Assembly (NCBI GenBank): GCA_026545225.1
Contig: CM048849.1
Location: 26,856,836 to 26,920,835, forward strand
Direction of reading: 5' to 3'
Length of the DNA: 64,000 nucleotides
Origin: Cornus controversa
Taxonomy: Eukaryota > Streptophyta > Magnoliopsida > Cornales > Cornaceae
Under the pieces are notes generated by a model. It was given only the letters and a program-made list of their open reading frames with translations, searched no databases and was not told the DNA's origin. Within the stretch, counting starts at the first letter, position 1. The number at the start of each line of letters is the position of its first letter. The translations under genes and the position numbers were made by a program. Positions 21,121 to 30,899 of the stretch are shown here, in pieces.

Positions 21121-22960
21121 ATGGATGGTGTGCGTGGTAATAATGAGGACAACAATATTGTGCCTAATGCTGTTGTGGAAAAAGCGAGATTGATCAGAGA
21201 CTACTATGTCCCAGAGACTTATAATTCACCAGCTGATTTTCAATTGCCTGATGTCACTGCACATAACTATGAGATCAAGCCCAGTATCATTCATATGTTG
21301 CCATCCTATTTTGGGTTGACTCATGAGGATCCGTACAAGCACTTGGATAAATTTTTAGAAGTTTGCTCATTAACGAAAATTCATAACTTCTCAGAAGATA
21401 CTTTTCGGATGTGACTATTTCCATTCTCTTTAAAGGAGAAGGCCAAGTATTGGTTCAGATCTCTACCGGTGAATTCTATCACAGCATGGACTCAAATGCA
21501 AAATGAGTTTTTGAAAAAATATTTTCCAATAGGGAGGACCAATCAATTCAGACGAGCTATCACTGGTTTCTCTCAATTTGAGGGAGAACAATTTTTTGAG
21601 ACATGGGAGAGATTCAAGGACCTTCTTAGGAAGTGTCCTCATCATCAAGTTCCAATGTGGCAGTTAGTGCAGTGTTTCTATGAGGGACTGATAGAAAGTA
21701 ACAGACAGATGGTGGATGCATCATGTGGGGGCACTTTTATGTTAAAAAGTGAAGATGAAGCATGGACTTTATTCCAGAATCTCAGTGACAATTCTTTGCA
21801 ACATGTGTCTTCATCTCGTTCAAGCAGACCATCCAATACAAGGAGGACAGATGATATTTTTGAGATTGGTTCTGCAGATGCTATGTCTACCCTTGTGGAA
21901 GCTGTGTCACAAAGAGTGGTGCAACTTATGGCGGTTGGTTAAATGCCTAATCAATCTTCATATCTTCCCATTTTTGAGCCATATGATTTTTGCTCGAGTC
22001 CTATGCACCATGTGAATAATTGTCCTTCACTTGGGCAATTTTTTGATCTTCCACAAGAGCAAGGGGTAGCAATTCAGCCCACTTTTCAACCTCAGAACTA
22101 TGTGCCTTCACAATTATATCAAGAACAAGTTCCTATGGCACAGAGGTATTCAGCTATTGAGAAAAAGATGACAATTGTCCTAGAAAAACTTGAGAAGCTT
22201 GACTCTATTGTAGAGATAGTGCAAGCTACTGTAGCAATAGTTCAATCCACTACTCAACTAGTTCACTCTCACTCTTAGTCGATTGCCAAACTGGAATCTC
22301 AGTTTGGGCAACTTGTCAATGCCTTGAGTAGAAGAGAGGAGGGGAAACTACCAAGCCAACCAGTTGCCAACCCAAGAGGGGTTCATGTCCTCAACAATAT
22401 TTCTTCTTCAAGCAACTCACACCATGAGCAGATTCAAGCCATCACCACTTTTAGAAGTGAAGAAATAATTGACAACAGAGTGAGGGAGAAAAAGGAAGAA
22501 GAAGAAGAAGTGCTCAAGAGTCCTAATTCTAAAATTTCTCATGAGCCTAAGGTGAAATTGAATACTTTTAATGCCATTCAACATCCTCTAGATGAGAGTT
22601 ATTGTTTCTTCATGGATGGTTTTGATGATTATGTTGAAGAAGATGATCCGGTTGCTCTATCACATGATGTTGAGAAGTCCATTAAGGGGGTGAATGCTTT
22701 ACTTGATGTAGTGGCCATGAAAGATACTCCACCTTGGAGGATTCTGATTGAGCCATTGCCTATTCTTTCTAGCACTCCTCCGATGCCACCATTAGAGTCT
22801 CCTCCATAGGTAAAATTGAAACATCTTCCGTCAAGGCAGAGAGATGTGTTTTTCGAAGCCAATGAGACCATTCCGGTTACTTTGAGTTCAATACAAGGAA
22901 GTGAGAATCATATAGGTGGGATGAAATTAAATCTCCTCAAGAGATGTGGCATTGGATGAA
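21121..22960 (+). pseudogene. gag: Gag with residual protease tail of element E
   Basis: Starting MDGVRGNNEDN, it follows the A gag closely (ARLIRDYYVPETY, FLKKYFPIGRTNQFRR, ETWERFKDLLRKCPHH). Stops fall at 21412 (CGA to TGA after TFRM), 21940, 22276 and 22807. The zinc knuckle is damaged: the first cysteine is Y in YDFCSSPMHHVNNC. Near 22540 the frame jumps from the gag tail to KVKLNTFNAIQHP, which in A lies after the protease active site, so the catalytic protease is deleted in frame. A short piece resembling the start of the reverse transcriptase linker (ANETIPV) ends near 22925, after which the 3' region begins. Confidence 0.88.
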
Positions 22961-23213
22961 CTTTCAATTCAAGTTGATGATCGTCGCCTACGGACGTTAA
23001 ATTGTAAGATTTGTATGTATTTCTATTCTTTAATTTCTTTAGTGTTCTTTTATTTTTATTTTTATTTTTGTTTTATGTTTTTCTTTATTTTTCTTCCATT
23101 ATTAGTTGCGTTTTAATGTGTTTTCTTTGAGTTTTTGATGTATAAGTTGCTTCCGGGGGATGTCAAGAGGTGTACCGAGGTATTTGGACTCAAAATGGGT
23201 GAAAAAGAGAGGT

Positions 23214-23407
23214 CTCGATCGACCTTGGGCGATGGACCCTCCAAAAATACCCTTCCCAGTCGACCCTTGGCGATAGAGACTCAACAGGCTCCAGCAGGGG
23301 GGATCGATCTCCCCTTTGAAGGGCGATCGATCGCCCCCATTATTTGGCAAAGAGAGGAGACCACCAGCTAGGCGATCGATTGCCCAGCCCATGGGGGATC
23401 GATCGCC
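23214..23407 (+). repeat. Palindrome array of element E, word GGGCGATCGATCGCCC
   Basis: Four GATCGATC-centred palindromes lie at 23305.5, 23328.5, 23377.5 and 23400.5: two 23-bp pairs with 49 bp between them, the same spacing as in A (2868.5 to 2963.5). TCGATCGACC and GTCGACCC elements with GGGCGATGG precede them at about 23215-23275. The position after pol is also the same as in A. Confidence 0.85.
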
Positions 23408-24156
23408 CCAGCCCCTGAAGGCCCAATCTGCTCTATTTTGCTATTTTTGCTCCCTCATGATGCCTTATATACTCCCACTTGAAAATACGTCACTTTGGTG
23501 ACTCTTTATGCCTTTCCAACATCAAAATACACTCTAAAATCTTCCACTTTTATTTCCATACACCTACTTGATCATCATCATTCATCACCATCATCATCCA
23601 TTCCAATCTATTTTTCTCCATCCTCATTAAATGATCAATTTTCTCAAGTTTCTTCTTCACAAAAAAGTAGACTTTGTTTAAAAATTTGGTTGGATTTCTT
23701 TGAGGGGTTTTGTGCTACAAGTTTGGGGGAGGACATTATTATATAATTGTGGACTAGCTGGTTGATTATGATGCACCATTCCGGCTATGACCTAGATGCT
23801 CCGACACATTCTCCTTGATTTTTCGGAGGTAACCATCTTTTGTATTTTTAGTTTTAATTTTTAATTTTTAATTTTCTTTTCTTTATTTTATTTTTCATTT
23901 TGTTTTTTTTATTTAGTTTCAAATATATATATATATATATATATATATTTATTTCATATTTATTTTCACCCATACTATTTCACTTGGTCTTTGGGGTATA
24001 GTGGTTTGTTTTGACAAGTTGAAACATCCAAGTTTGGGGGTGTGCTTTCATTGCCTTCATGCTATTGGTTTGCTATATTTTCTCACTACTACTCCATGGT
24101 CCTAGTAATATCGTTATTACTCTTCTCTATGCTTCGATTGGGTGTACATTGAGGAC
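23408..24156 (+). other. Remnant of third ORF and start of 3' untranslated region, element E
   Basis: The third ORF seen in A is almost wholly deleted. A match resumes near 23785 (TAGATGCTCCGACACATT), then GGTAACCATCTTTTGTATTTTT as in A. An (AT)n run lies at 23922-23949 and a PPT-like AAGTTTGGGGGTG near 24028. The sequence stops at CATTGAGGAC (24156), where D begins. Confidence 0.7.
23922..23949. repeat. (AT)n microsatellite
   Basis: Uninterrupted AT dinucleotides inside the 3' untranslated region of E. Confidence 0.95.
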
Positions 24157-25560
24157 TGATGTGGTCGGAACTAAATTATATTGTAAGCTTAATTTTGCCC
24201 TTTTTATCAAAATATAATTTAACCACTCGCAAGAGCACGAATCTTTGTAGATAAGGTTCTATATAGAGGGTATCGATCCCACGAGGACTAGTCGCAATTG
24301 TCTTAAAGGAAGATTAATTCTACTTTAATTCGAAACACAGATTTTTGAATTTGTGTTTAAAAACTATTTCATGAATGAAATGACAAGAAAAGTAAAGAGT
24401 TTAAAGTTGGGAGAGAGAACTAGGGTTGGTTTCCACCACTAGCCATTCACATGTTCATAAGTGTAGCAAGCATGGGATTCATTAATTAAATGCCTAACAA
24501 TGTCATTAGGCTTGTGACCTCAATGACATATCAAAAGATCAATGTGTGTGCTAACCTATCATAATCCATCTTCAACAAGCATAGCTCTTCAACCTAACTA
24601 ACTACCTAATTACTCTACTCTCTAAGTGAACACTACATGCATCCAAACTACCTTGTCTTGGCATGGTCTATACAAACTAACATCACACATTCATTTAAAC
24701 ACCATTATCTAGCCATCATTTGCACTTCTTGTGGAATATGCAAATGTTGTGCATTCAAGTGACAAAATCTACTCTAAGACAAGAATAAATTCCAAATCAA
24801 ATGAATATATATAAGAGATGTATTTGTGTACATAATCACTAGGCTAAATAATCAACATTTAATTACAAATCCCAAGAGCTACAAAGATGAACAAGTTTAC
24901 ATGGCTAGGGGTTGAAACCAACACCCTAGTAGAAGAGTTAGTTGCTCATGGTTGCCTTGCACCCTTCCATTGATGAAGAAAGTGAAGCTTCTTGGTCTGG
25001 TTCAGCTTCTCCTCCTCCTCTCCCGAAGGTCTCTCCTCTTGTATATTGATGTGTGTGTTGAGAGATATCAGATATGTGTGGCTTTTTGGTACTTTTTGGC
25101 TCCTTTTTCTCCTTTGGGGCCCACCATATATATATATATATATCATTATATATATCTCTTGTATCAAGAAGGCCCCCAAAAGTCTTGTTCAAGTCAGACA
25201 ATCCCCCTAAGTCGTGCAAAAAGGGGGATTTTGTTGCAAGTGGGAGAGCAGGTGAGCAAGTGGCCAAGTGGGCTCTGCAGCATCTCGATTGATCGAGATT
25301 TTGATCAATCAAAATGAGATCTCGATCAATCGAGATTTCGATTAATCGAGATCAACATCTCGATTGATCGAGATGCCTTGGGCTGCATTTTCTGATTTCT
25401 TCTCTTGACTGCAGAAAGCTTCCAACTTTGCTCCATTAACTCTAATACCTGCAAAACATCAAAAACACAAAAATACCGTAAACATATCTCGGTAAACGTG
25501 AAAATGGAACTAACGTATGTAAGAAAGAGGGTTCAAATGCATAGAATTGAACACTTATCA
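24157..25560 (-). repeat. 3' LTR of element D
   Basis: TGATGTGGTCGG... to ...GAACACTTATCA, 1404 bp, with the PPT complement CACCCCCAAACTT immediately to the right (25561-25573). It is clearly different from the A/E LTR but shares its general layout with the G LTR. It includes a (TA)n run near 25131-25157 and the palindrome array at 25282-25374. Confidence 0.88.
25282..25374 (-). repeat. Palindrome array of D, word ATCTCGATTGATCGAGAT
   Basis: Five palindromes (arms ATCTCGAT and ATCGAGAT around TG, CA or TA; one weaker TTTTGATCAATCAAAA) are centred at 25290.5, 25306.5, 25327.5, 25343.5 and 25365.5. The spacings 16, 21, 16, 22 match the 22, 16, 22 rhythm of the G array, which has a different word. 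Confidence 0.85.
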
Positions 25561-27365
25561 CACCCCCAAACTTACATATTACTAGTCCCTTAGCAATACA
25601 ATATTACAAAAATGAAATCCACTATCTTATACAAAAGTTTAATCATGCTCAGTCATCAACTAGATAAAGGGCGATCATCCGTTCATTTCACATTTGGCAA
25701 ATGCAACAAGTATTACAAAACTATGTGGTCATTAGCAAAAATGGACTTTCACAAGCTATAAATGAATGACAGTCCCCACATAATGGCCAACCCGAACAAA
25801 TATAACAATTCCAACCCCAAAATCCTCTTTGAAAAGTGAACATGCATTCCAACGTGTGGCTTTTGTCATATTTGGAGAAGAAAACGAACAAATCTATTTT
25901 TAAGAGAAAAACTCATTGAAAATGCTCGACACGGTTGTTCATTATCACAAAACATTCATGATTGCCTATGTGCGGATGACTGTGCAATGCTTAGCTCTTT
26001 TTGCTTTCTTGCAAGCCCATGTAGCGGCGTTGGGCCAATGACTCCCAAACCAATTGATTTTAGGGTATTAGGTGAACAAGCACCCCTCAGACTTAATGAC
26101 CGAGCTTACAAGGCGATGAGCATAAGCAAGCCACCCGCTTATTATTGCTCAACCTTACACACTTTTACGCGAATATTCCCTGCTTTGAGGCATAGAAATT
26201 CGGTTTATTGAGTGAGAAGGCTTATTGCATATTTTTCTCTTTTTATTTCTTTTTTTTTTTTTACAACAACCGTAACAACTTATTCTTTAAGTTGTTCAGA
26301 TAAAAACAAAAATTTTCAAAAATTCTCCCTCAGACTTATACCCCACAATTTAAAATGCATGTGTGCGAATTTGTGCGGTTAAGGACAAATTTAGGGCGAG
26401 AATTGTACGTGCTCGAATTTAGACAAAAATGTAGACCGTTCTAGCCTACTATAAAACTTGCAAAAGTGCGGGTATTTACAATGTTAAAGTTCTTAACTAC
26501 CTGCTGCATTTACCTCAAACATTTATTCGAATGACTTCCTTTAAAAAGCAAGACATCATGGCAAGCATGCAAAAATATCAAGAAGAAAAAAAACTGCTCT
26601 ACAATGACACTCAAAATAATGACCGAACATTGCATGCGTATGCAAGTGGTATAGCATACCGCACCCCCAAACTTATATGCAACATTGTCCTCAATGTTTA
26701 GACAAGAAGAACAAGGAGAGAAGTTACCGGGATGGCAGAATGCGAGAAAAATGGTATTCCACAGCAGCGGTCATCTTGTAAATAAGGAAAACCTGCACAG
26801 AACACCAACTGGATACCACGAGCATTAAAAGGAACAAAAAGTAGATAAATAGAACATAATGAATAATTATGTACAAATAGACAATGCCAATATCACTATA
26901 TATCTAAGGGTCTGAACTGGTGTTTCCCAATGGTCTAAGAGGTCTATGCGACAAGATATTGACTATCCAGGCACGCTAACGTATAGCATGCAAAGGGGCT
27001 GCCTTTCTTTATTACCGCCATACTGTGTTGAAGCAATCTCAACAGTATTGGGAATTGAAACCAGGCGGTAATAAACGGAAATCATCAACTGAATCGCATA
27101 TAACAATTAGATAAGTGGTACTACATACATAGTCAAAGTATAGAGATTAGATATATTGACAGAAAGCAAAAATAAAAACAGTAAAGATAACACATGGTAT
27201 AAAAGAAAATATAAATGTATTCCATATAGATGAAAATGAATTTGAGTACAAAGTGTACATGTAGGTGGAATACTCAGAAAGAAACTAAACATGGCCAACA
27301 TGGCCTATCAAAAATAAAGAAAGAAAAATACAGAAAGCAAAGCATAAAAGATGAAAAAAATGCAG
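25561..27365 (-). other. PPT and 3' untranslated region of element D
   Basis: It starts with the PPT complement CACCCCCAAACTT. A second PPT-like copy lies near 26660, and the conserved block of A, B and J at about 25980-26210 (CTCCCAAACCA at 26042). The structured segment at 26905-27080 is listed separately. No coding domain was seen. Confidence 0.75.
26905..27080 (-). ncRNA. Conserved structured segment in the D 3' untranslated region
   Basis: Two foldbacks are visible. The larger, 27008-27075, has a perfect 12-bp outer stem (TTTATTACCGCC with GGCGGTAATAAA) and an inner stem ATACTG..TTGA with TCAACAGTAT around the loop AGCAATC. The smaller, 26971-26991, has 8-base arms around ACGTA. The same segment occurs in J (51330-51500) with compensatory changes, so selection on RNA structure is likely. 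It lies about 290 nt after the third ORF and about 1.4 kb before the 3' LTR. Whether it is a separate RNA or a cis element of the genomic RNA is not known; the latter is more likely. Confidence 0.6.
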
Positions 27366-28046
27366 CTACTCGAGGGCGGGTGGTGGTGGTGGAGGCTCGG
27401 TGGGAGTAGAAGTGGAGGTGGAGGCTCGACCAGCGAACAGGAACTGCAGGTCCTGCCGGAAGGCTCGGAACTCGTCTAAGATCGCTCTCTGACCCTGTGC
27501 TAGAGAAGAAATGTCCGTCTGAATGCCTGCCAGCTGACTCTGCGTCACTTGGACGTGCTGGTCAAAACCCTGCTGGAGCCGCTCTACGTCAGCCGCCAGG
27601 CAGGAATAGCCCGTCGCTAAGATATCATGCCGCTCTGCAGCGACATCCATCTCCTCCTCCTCCATCTCCTCGTCCTCTGACTCAGCCCCTGCAGGCTCCC
27701 CCTCATCCGTCTCCACTGGGGCATCCATATCTACATCGTCTGGTGGATCACCCTGGTGGTCCTGTCGCTCTAAGTGTCACCTCACCAGCTCCCACTGAGT
27801 ATATGTGAAGCGGGTGGGCGGTGCCAACTGAATGTCAGTACGACTGACCAGTATACTGGCACTGCTGAGAAAAGCGGCGATCAGGAAAGGAAAGGGAAGC
27901 CGCCAACTCGCTGCTCTCCGCATCCTCTTGTTCACGAGGCCATCCCAGACCTTGAACATCTTCCCCCAGATCAGCGACGGAATCGAAACCCAAGTGCCCG
28001 TGTGGAAAGCATAGAGGCAACGGAGGAGGTCGCCCCTGCGCTCTGC
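27366..28046 (-). pseudogene. C-terminal part of the Athila-type third ORF, element D
   Basis: The frame reads ERRGDLLRCLYAFHTG, WGKMFKVWDGLVNKRM, then an acidic segment rich in E and D, then a Q-rich coiled-coil-like segment, ending in TPTEPPPPPPALE. One TGA near 27776 (CGA expected) interrupts it. It corresponds to the C-terminal half of the ORF at 1187-2410. The N-terminal half is lost at the D/E junction. Confidence 0.7.
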
Positions 28047-28439
28047 TAGTTCACTTTTCACGAGGGAGTTAGAGTTGATTATTTTGAGATATATTGATGT
28101 CAATTATGTGTGGGGACCATTACTTTGAATTATAGAATTTGAAAGTTTGAAATTATTCTTGAATGCAAGTTTGTAACTATGTATTGTAATCTTCATCTTG
28201 ATTAATGTTAAAATAGAATTTTGAATGTTTGTGGGTAACATTTCTGGAAACCCTCACGAGACTATACTCATCCACTAGGGGGAACCTAGGGGTTTAAAGG
28301 CTTGTTGCATATGCTAAATGCAATCGTTTCTCCCACGAAAGTGAAGTTGGGTAGTTTAGTTAGTATTTATTAGTTTCCTTTGTTTTAGTTTTGTTTTATT
28401 CTATTGCTAAGGGACTAGCAATACGTAAGTTTGGGGGTG
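28044..28439 (+). other. End of E 3' untranslated region with PPT
   Basis: This matches B at 11127-11531 almost base for base, ending with AAGTTTGGGGGTG at 28427-28439, the PPT of E. Confidence 0.85.
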
Positions 28440-29871
28440 TGATAGGCGTTGAATGTTACGCATTCTAACCTCTTAACTTATGTATTTTATTCTCTTAGTG
28501 ATAGATTATTTTGTTATTTTACTTTGTTTTAATGTTTCTTGTATTTTCAGGGCCTTAATGATTATTTTAGTTAAAACCGTGATTTTGGGCTTTTAAAGAT
28601 GATATGCAAGATGGTTAGATGAAGCCTACATCAAAGGGATCCATTCAAATATATATTTCAACTCAAATCAGTCCAAAAAAGAGATTCAAGAGAATTACAG
28701 CTGCTTAAGAAGGTTTCGGGCCTGAAGCCCAAATCTGCGCATAATACAGTCTTAATCCCGTTTTGGAAAATAGACCGAAAATGTTATTTTCGAGCCTAAA
28801 ATTGACTTAATTTCTATATAGATTGAATGGAATTCGATTCTGCACACTTTTGTATTTCACAGAAATTCCGTGAATCAGACTTGTAGTGGGTCAAAAGTTG
28901 GGCCGAACGTCAGCAGGAAATACCCACCTGATTAGTGCTGCGGGAAAACCTAATTAATTCCTAATTGGATTAAGACTTTGATGTATTCTCTTGGCTATTT
29001 AAAGTGACAAATTGGGGCTGTATGAAAAGGCTTGGCAGAAGCTTTGAAGAGCTTTTGGAGTGGAAAATCATTGGAGAACAAGGCATATCATGAGCGGCTA
29101 GTTCAGCCACCAGGGTTTTGATGTAGCCCTAACTAAACATCACTGGTTTGATTGTTCTAATTATTGGGGATTTTTGTATTCATTCATAGATTATGTAATT
29201 TAGAAGATTCTTATTATAGAATTGAGCAATAAAAGTCTTATAAATTCAGTTTCAATGATTTCTTATCTTGTCTTAGATATTTGATTGTTGTTATTGAACT
29301 CGTCCCTCTTATTTTCTGTGATCATGAGAGTGATTATTACACAATAGTTTTTGCTGAATATATCATTAAAAGCTTTGATGGATTATGCCTAGAGAAGATG
29401 AACCATACTACACCCTAGATTAGAGTAGTTAGGCAGATGGCCCATGCCAATCGAAGATAGTCCATGACTTAGCCTTAATCATATGTTATCTTCTTGACGG
29501 ATGGAGGTGAGGTTGTAGCCACCGACACCACTTATGCATGATATGATTCCCCATAGTTAGTTCAATTGACCATTGACTGTGAAGTTAGTGGTGAAATCAA
29601 TTACCCTAGACTTATCTTATATTCTCTACACTCCTTAGTTTTTCTTGCTTTTGTTCAATTGCTTCATTAGTTAATTTAGATATAAAAATCAGCATCTTAT
29701 TTCTTTTAAATTTAATTAGAATTAGTCCTAACAATTCAACTCAGTCAAACCACAGTCCCTGAGGTTCGATACCCCTTTCGATAGCCCTATTCTGCAAGGA
29801 ATTCATTCTGTTGCGAAGTGTGAAAAATTTTAATTGATATACTTTTTCGAGTCACACTCACACACGAATCA
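28440..29871 (+). repeat. 3' LTR of element E
   Basis: TGATAGGCGTTG... to ...ACACACGAATCA, partner of 19372-20802. It is followed by CCAAG, the right copy of the TSD. Confidence 0.95.
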
Positions 29872-30865
29872 CCAAGCATTCGGAACCTTACTTCCTATGC
29901 ATTTGGGTTTGAGTGTGATACTTAGTCCATTAGAAAGAGGGTCCAAAAATATTTGATTTAAAAAAAACCACACTCAATTCTGATTCAAAACGAAGAAGTT
30001 ATGCCCATTTGGAGTTTGTGGCAATTTTTGGGGTATGTTGTAAAAAGTGACTTCGACCCATTGAAGTGATTAGTTCAATGCATCAAAGTGACGAGTTCGA
30101 TGGATTGAACATGTATCGTCCAAAAATAGCTCGCGGGACTTTTACAATTCCAAAATCCTGCAGGTTTTTCAATGCATCGAACTGGGAACTTCGATGCATC
30201 AAACTAGGAACTTTGATGCAGCAAACTGGATGTTTCGATGCATTGAACTGTCCAAAAGCTAAAACTTTGCTAATGGTCATTCTTCTTTTTACCTTCTAGG
30301 CCATTTCTACCAACTTAATCCATTCCAACAACCTCCAAATCATACAAGAAAGGAGTCTACATCATTCACAAGTCCTAGATCATGCTCATACCCAAATCAT
30401 ACACCGATATGGGTCATTCTCCCTTATAGACACATTTTATCCAAAAATGAAACTATCCAACAACTATTTTAGTCCATCAAATGAAACTAGATGCTCTTAC
30501 AAGCATTACAAAAATAAGTCAATAGTATTATCATATTTAACAAGCTTATAGTTCAAGCATACACACTAGTTACGTTTGTCCAAAATATAACTACAACTCA
30601 AAGAGAAAGATCTTATGCCATAAGCCAGCATGGATAGCCCCAAAATATACAATATCCCAAAATGTATCAAAATGTTACAAGTCCCATCCGTCATCGATGT
30701 CTTATCTATAAAAGAGTTTAGAATAAGGGGTAAGCACCACTATGACTTAGTAGAGATACCCCAACCCACCTAAGTGCCAACTCGATGCGACCTACATGGA
30801 TACATGTCACAACATTTCACGTATCATTCAACATACACCATGTTTATTCATAACGATGAATATAT
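29872..30865 (-). repeat. Continuation of the C 5' LTR, right of E
   Basis: It continues the LTR interrupted at 19371. It aligns along its length with the F LTR (46040-47100): the AAAAAAAACCACACT block, the array position, the CATAAGCC.GCATGGA block and the TTATCT.TAAA block. It ends near a (TA)n run at 30861-30878. Sequence to the right is an LTR of the opposite orientation (H). Confidence 0.75.
30051..30249 (-). repeat. Palindrome array of C, word TTCGATGCATCGAA, exact 22-bp pitch
   Basis: Seven copies centred on GATGCATC-like cores lie at 30058.5, 30080.5, 30102.5 and 30174.5, 30196.5, 30218.5, 30240.5: runs of three and four at exactly 22 bp. The linkers differ from copy to copy. The array sits inside the LTR, next to the conserved AACGAAGAAGTTATG block. 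Confidence 0.9.
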
Positions 30866-30878
30866 ATATATATATATA
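30861..30878. repeat. (TA)n microsatellite at the C/H junction
   Basis: Nine TA units near the place where the minus-strand C LTR gives way to the plus-strand H LTR. Confidence 0.95.
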
Positions 30879-30899
30879 AGAGTATGCATTTAACATATA

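Larger units (their letters stand above)
24157..28043 (-). mobile_element. Athila-like element D, 3' half only
   Basis: Minus-strand fragment with third ORF, 3' untranslated region, PPT and 3' LTR, the LTR tip lying exactly at the break in E. The 5' half of D is missing, and its inner end joins E sequence at about 28043. One deletion removing the 5' part of D and about 870 bp of E explains the join. Confidence 0.8.
19372..29871 (+). mobile_element. Athila-like element E, gag-only derivative, interrupted by D
   Basis: It has two full LTRs (1431 and 1432 bp), a perfect tRNA-Asp PBS, a gag pseudogene, a palindrome array, a 3' untranslated region and a PPT, flanked by CTAAG/CCAAG. The catalytic part of the protease, the reverse transcriptase, RNase H and integrase are absent. 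The 3' untranslated region is broken at 24156 by D and resumes at about 28044. About 870 bp expected from comparison with B (10255-11125) are missing there. Confidence 0.9.
13018..30865 (-). mobile_element. Chromovirus C (Tekay/Del-like), interrupted by L and E
   Basis: Minus-strand order is LTR (about 30865-29872, then 19371-19158), PBS for initiator tRNA-Met, gag, protease, reverse transcriptase/RNase H and integrase, ending at the start of the chromodomain where B begins. It is split by solo LTR L (14453-15905) and by E (19372-29871), each of which can be removed conceptually to give continuous sequence. Many stops and frameshifts show an old copy. The outer part of its LTR is missing at about 30865, where it meets H head to head. 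Confidence 0.85.

Noticed and set aside
23135..23371. Small ORF starting MMYKLLPGDVKRC, also present in A (about 3135-2830).
   Set aside because: Similarity reflects shared DNA between two family members; the ORFs diverge as they enter the palindrome array and end at different places, so coding is not supported.
24952..25317. Cluster of overlapping ORFs of 72-124 codons on both strands near the D array.
   Set aside because: They run through LTR sequence, a TA run and palindromes, have no domain, and none is kept in the G LTR.
27008..27075. Hairpin considered as a microRNA precursor.
   Set aside because: The inner stem is short and interrupted by a large asymmetric internal loop. Conservation covers the whole 170-bp module rather than one arm, so a cis RNA element of the transposon fits better.
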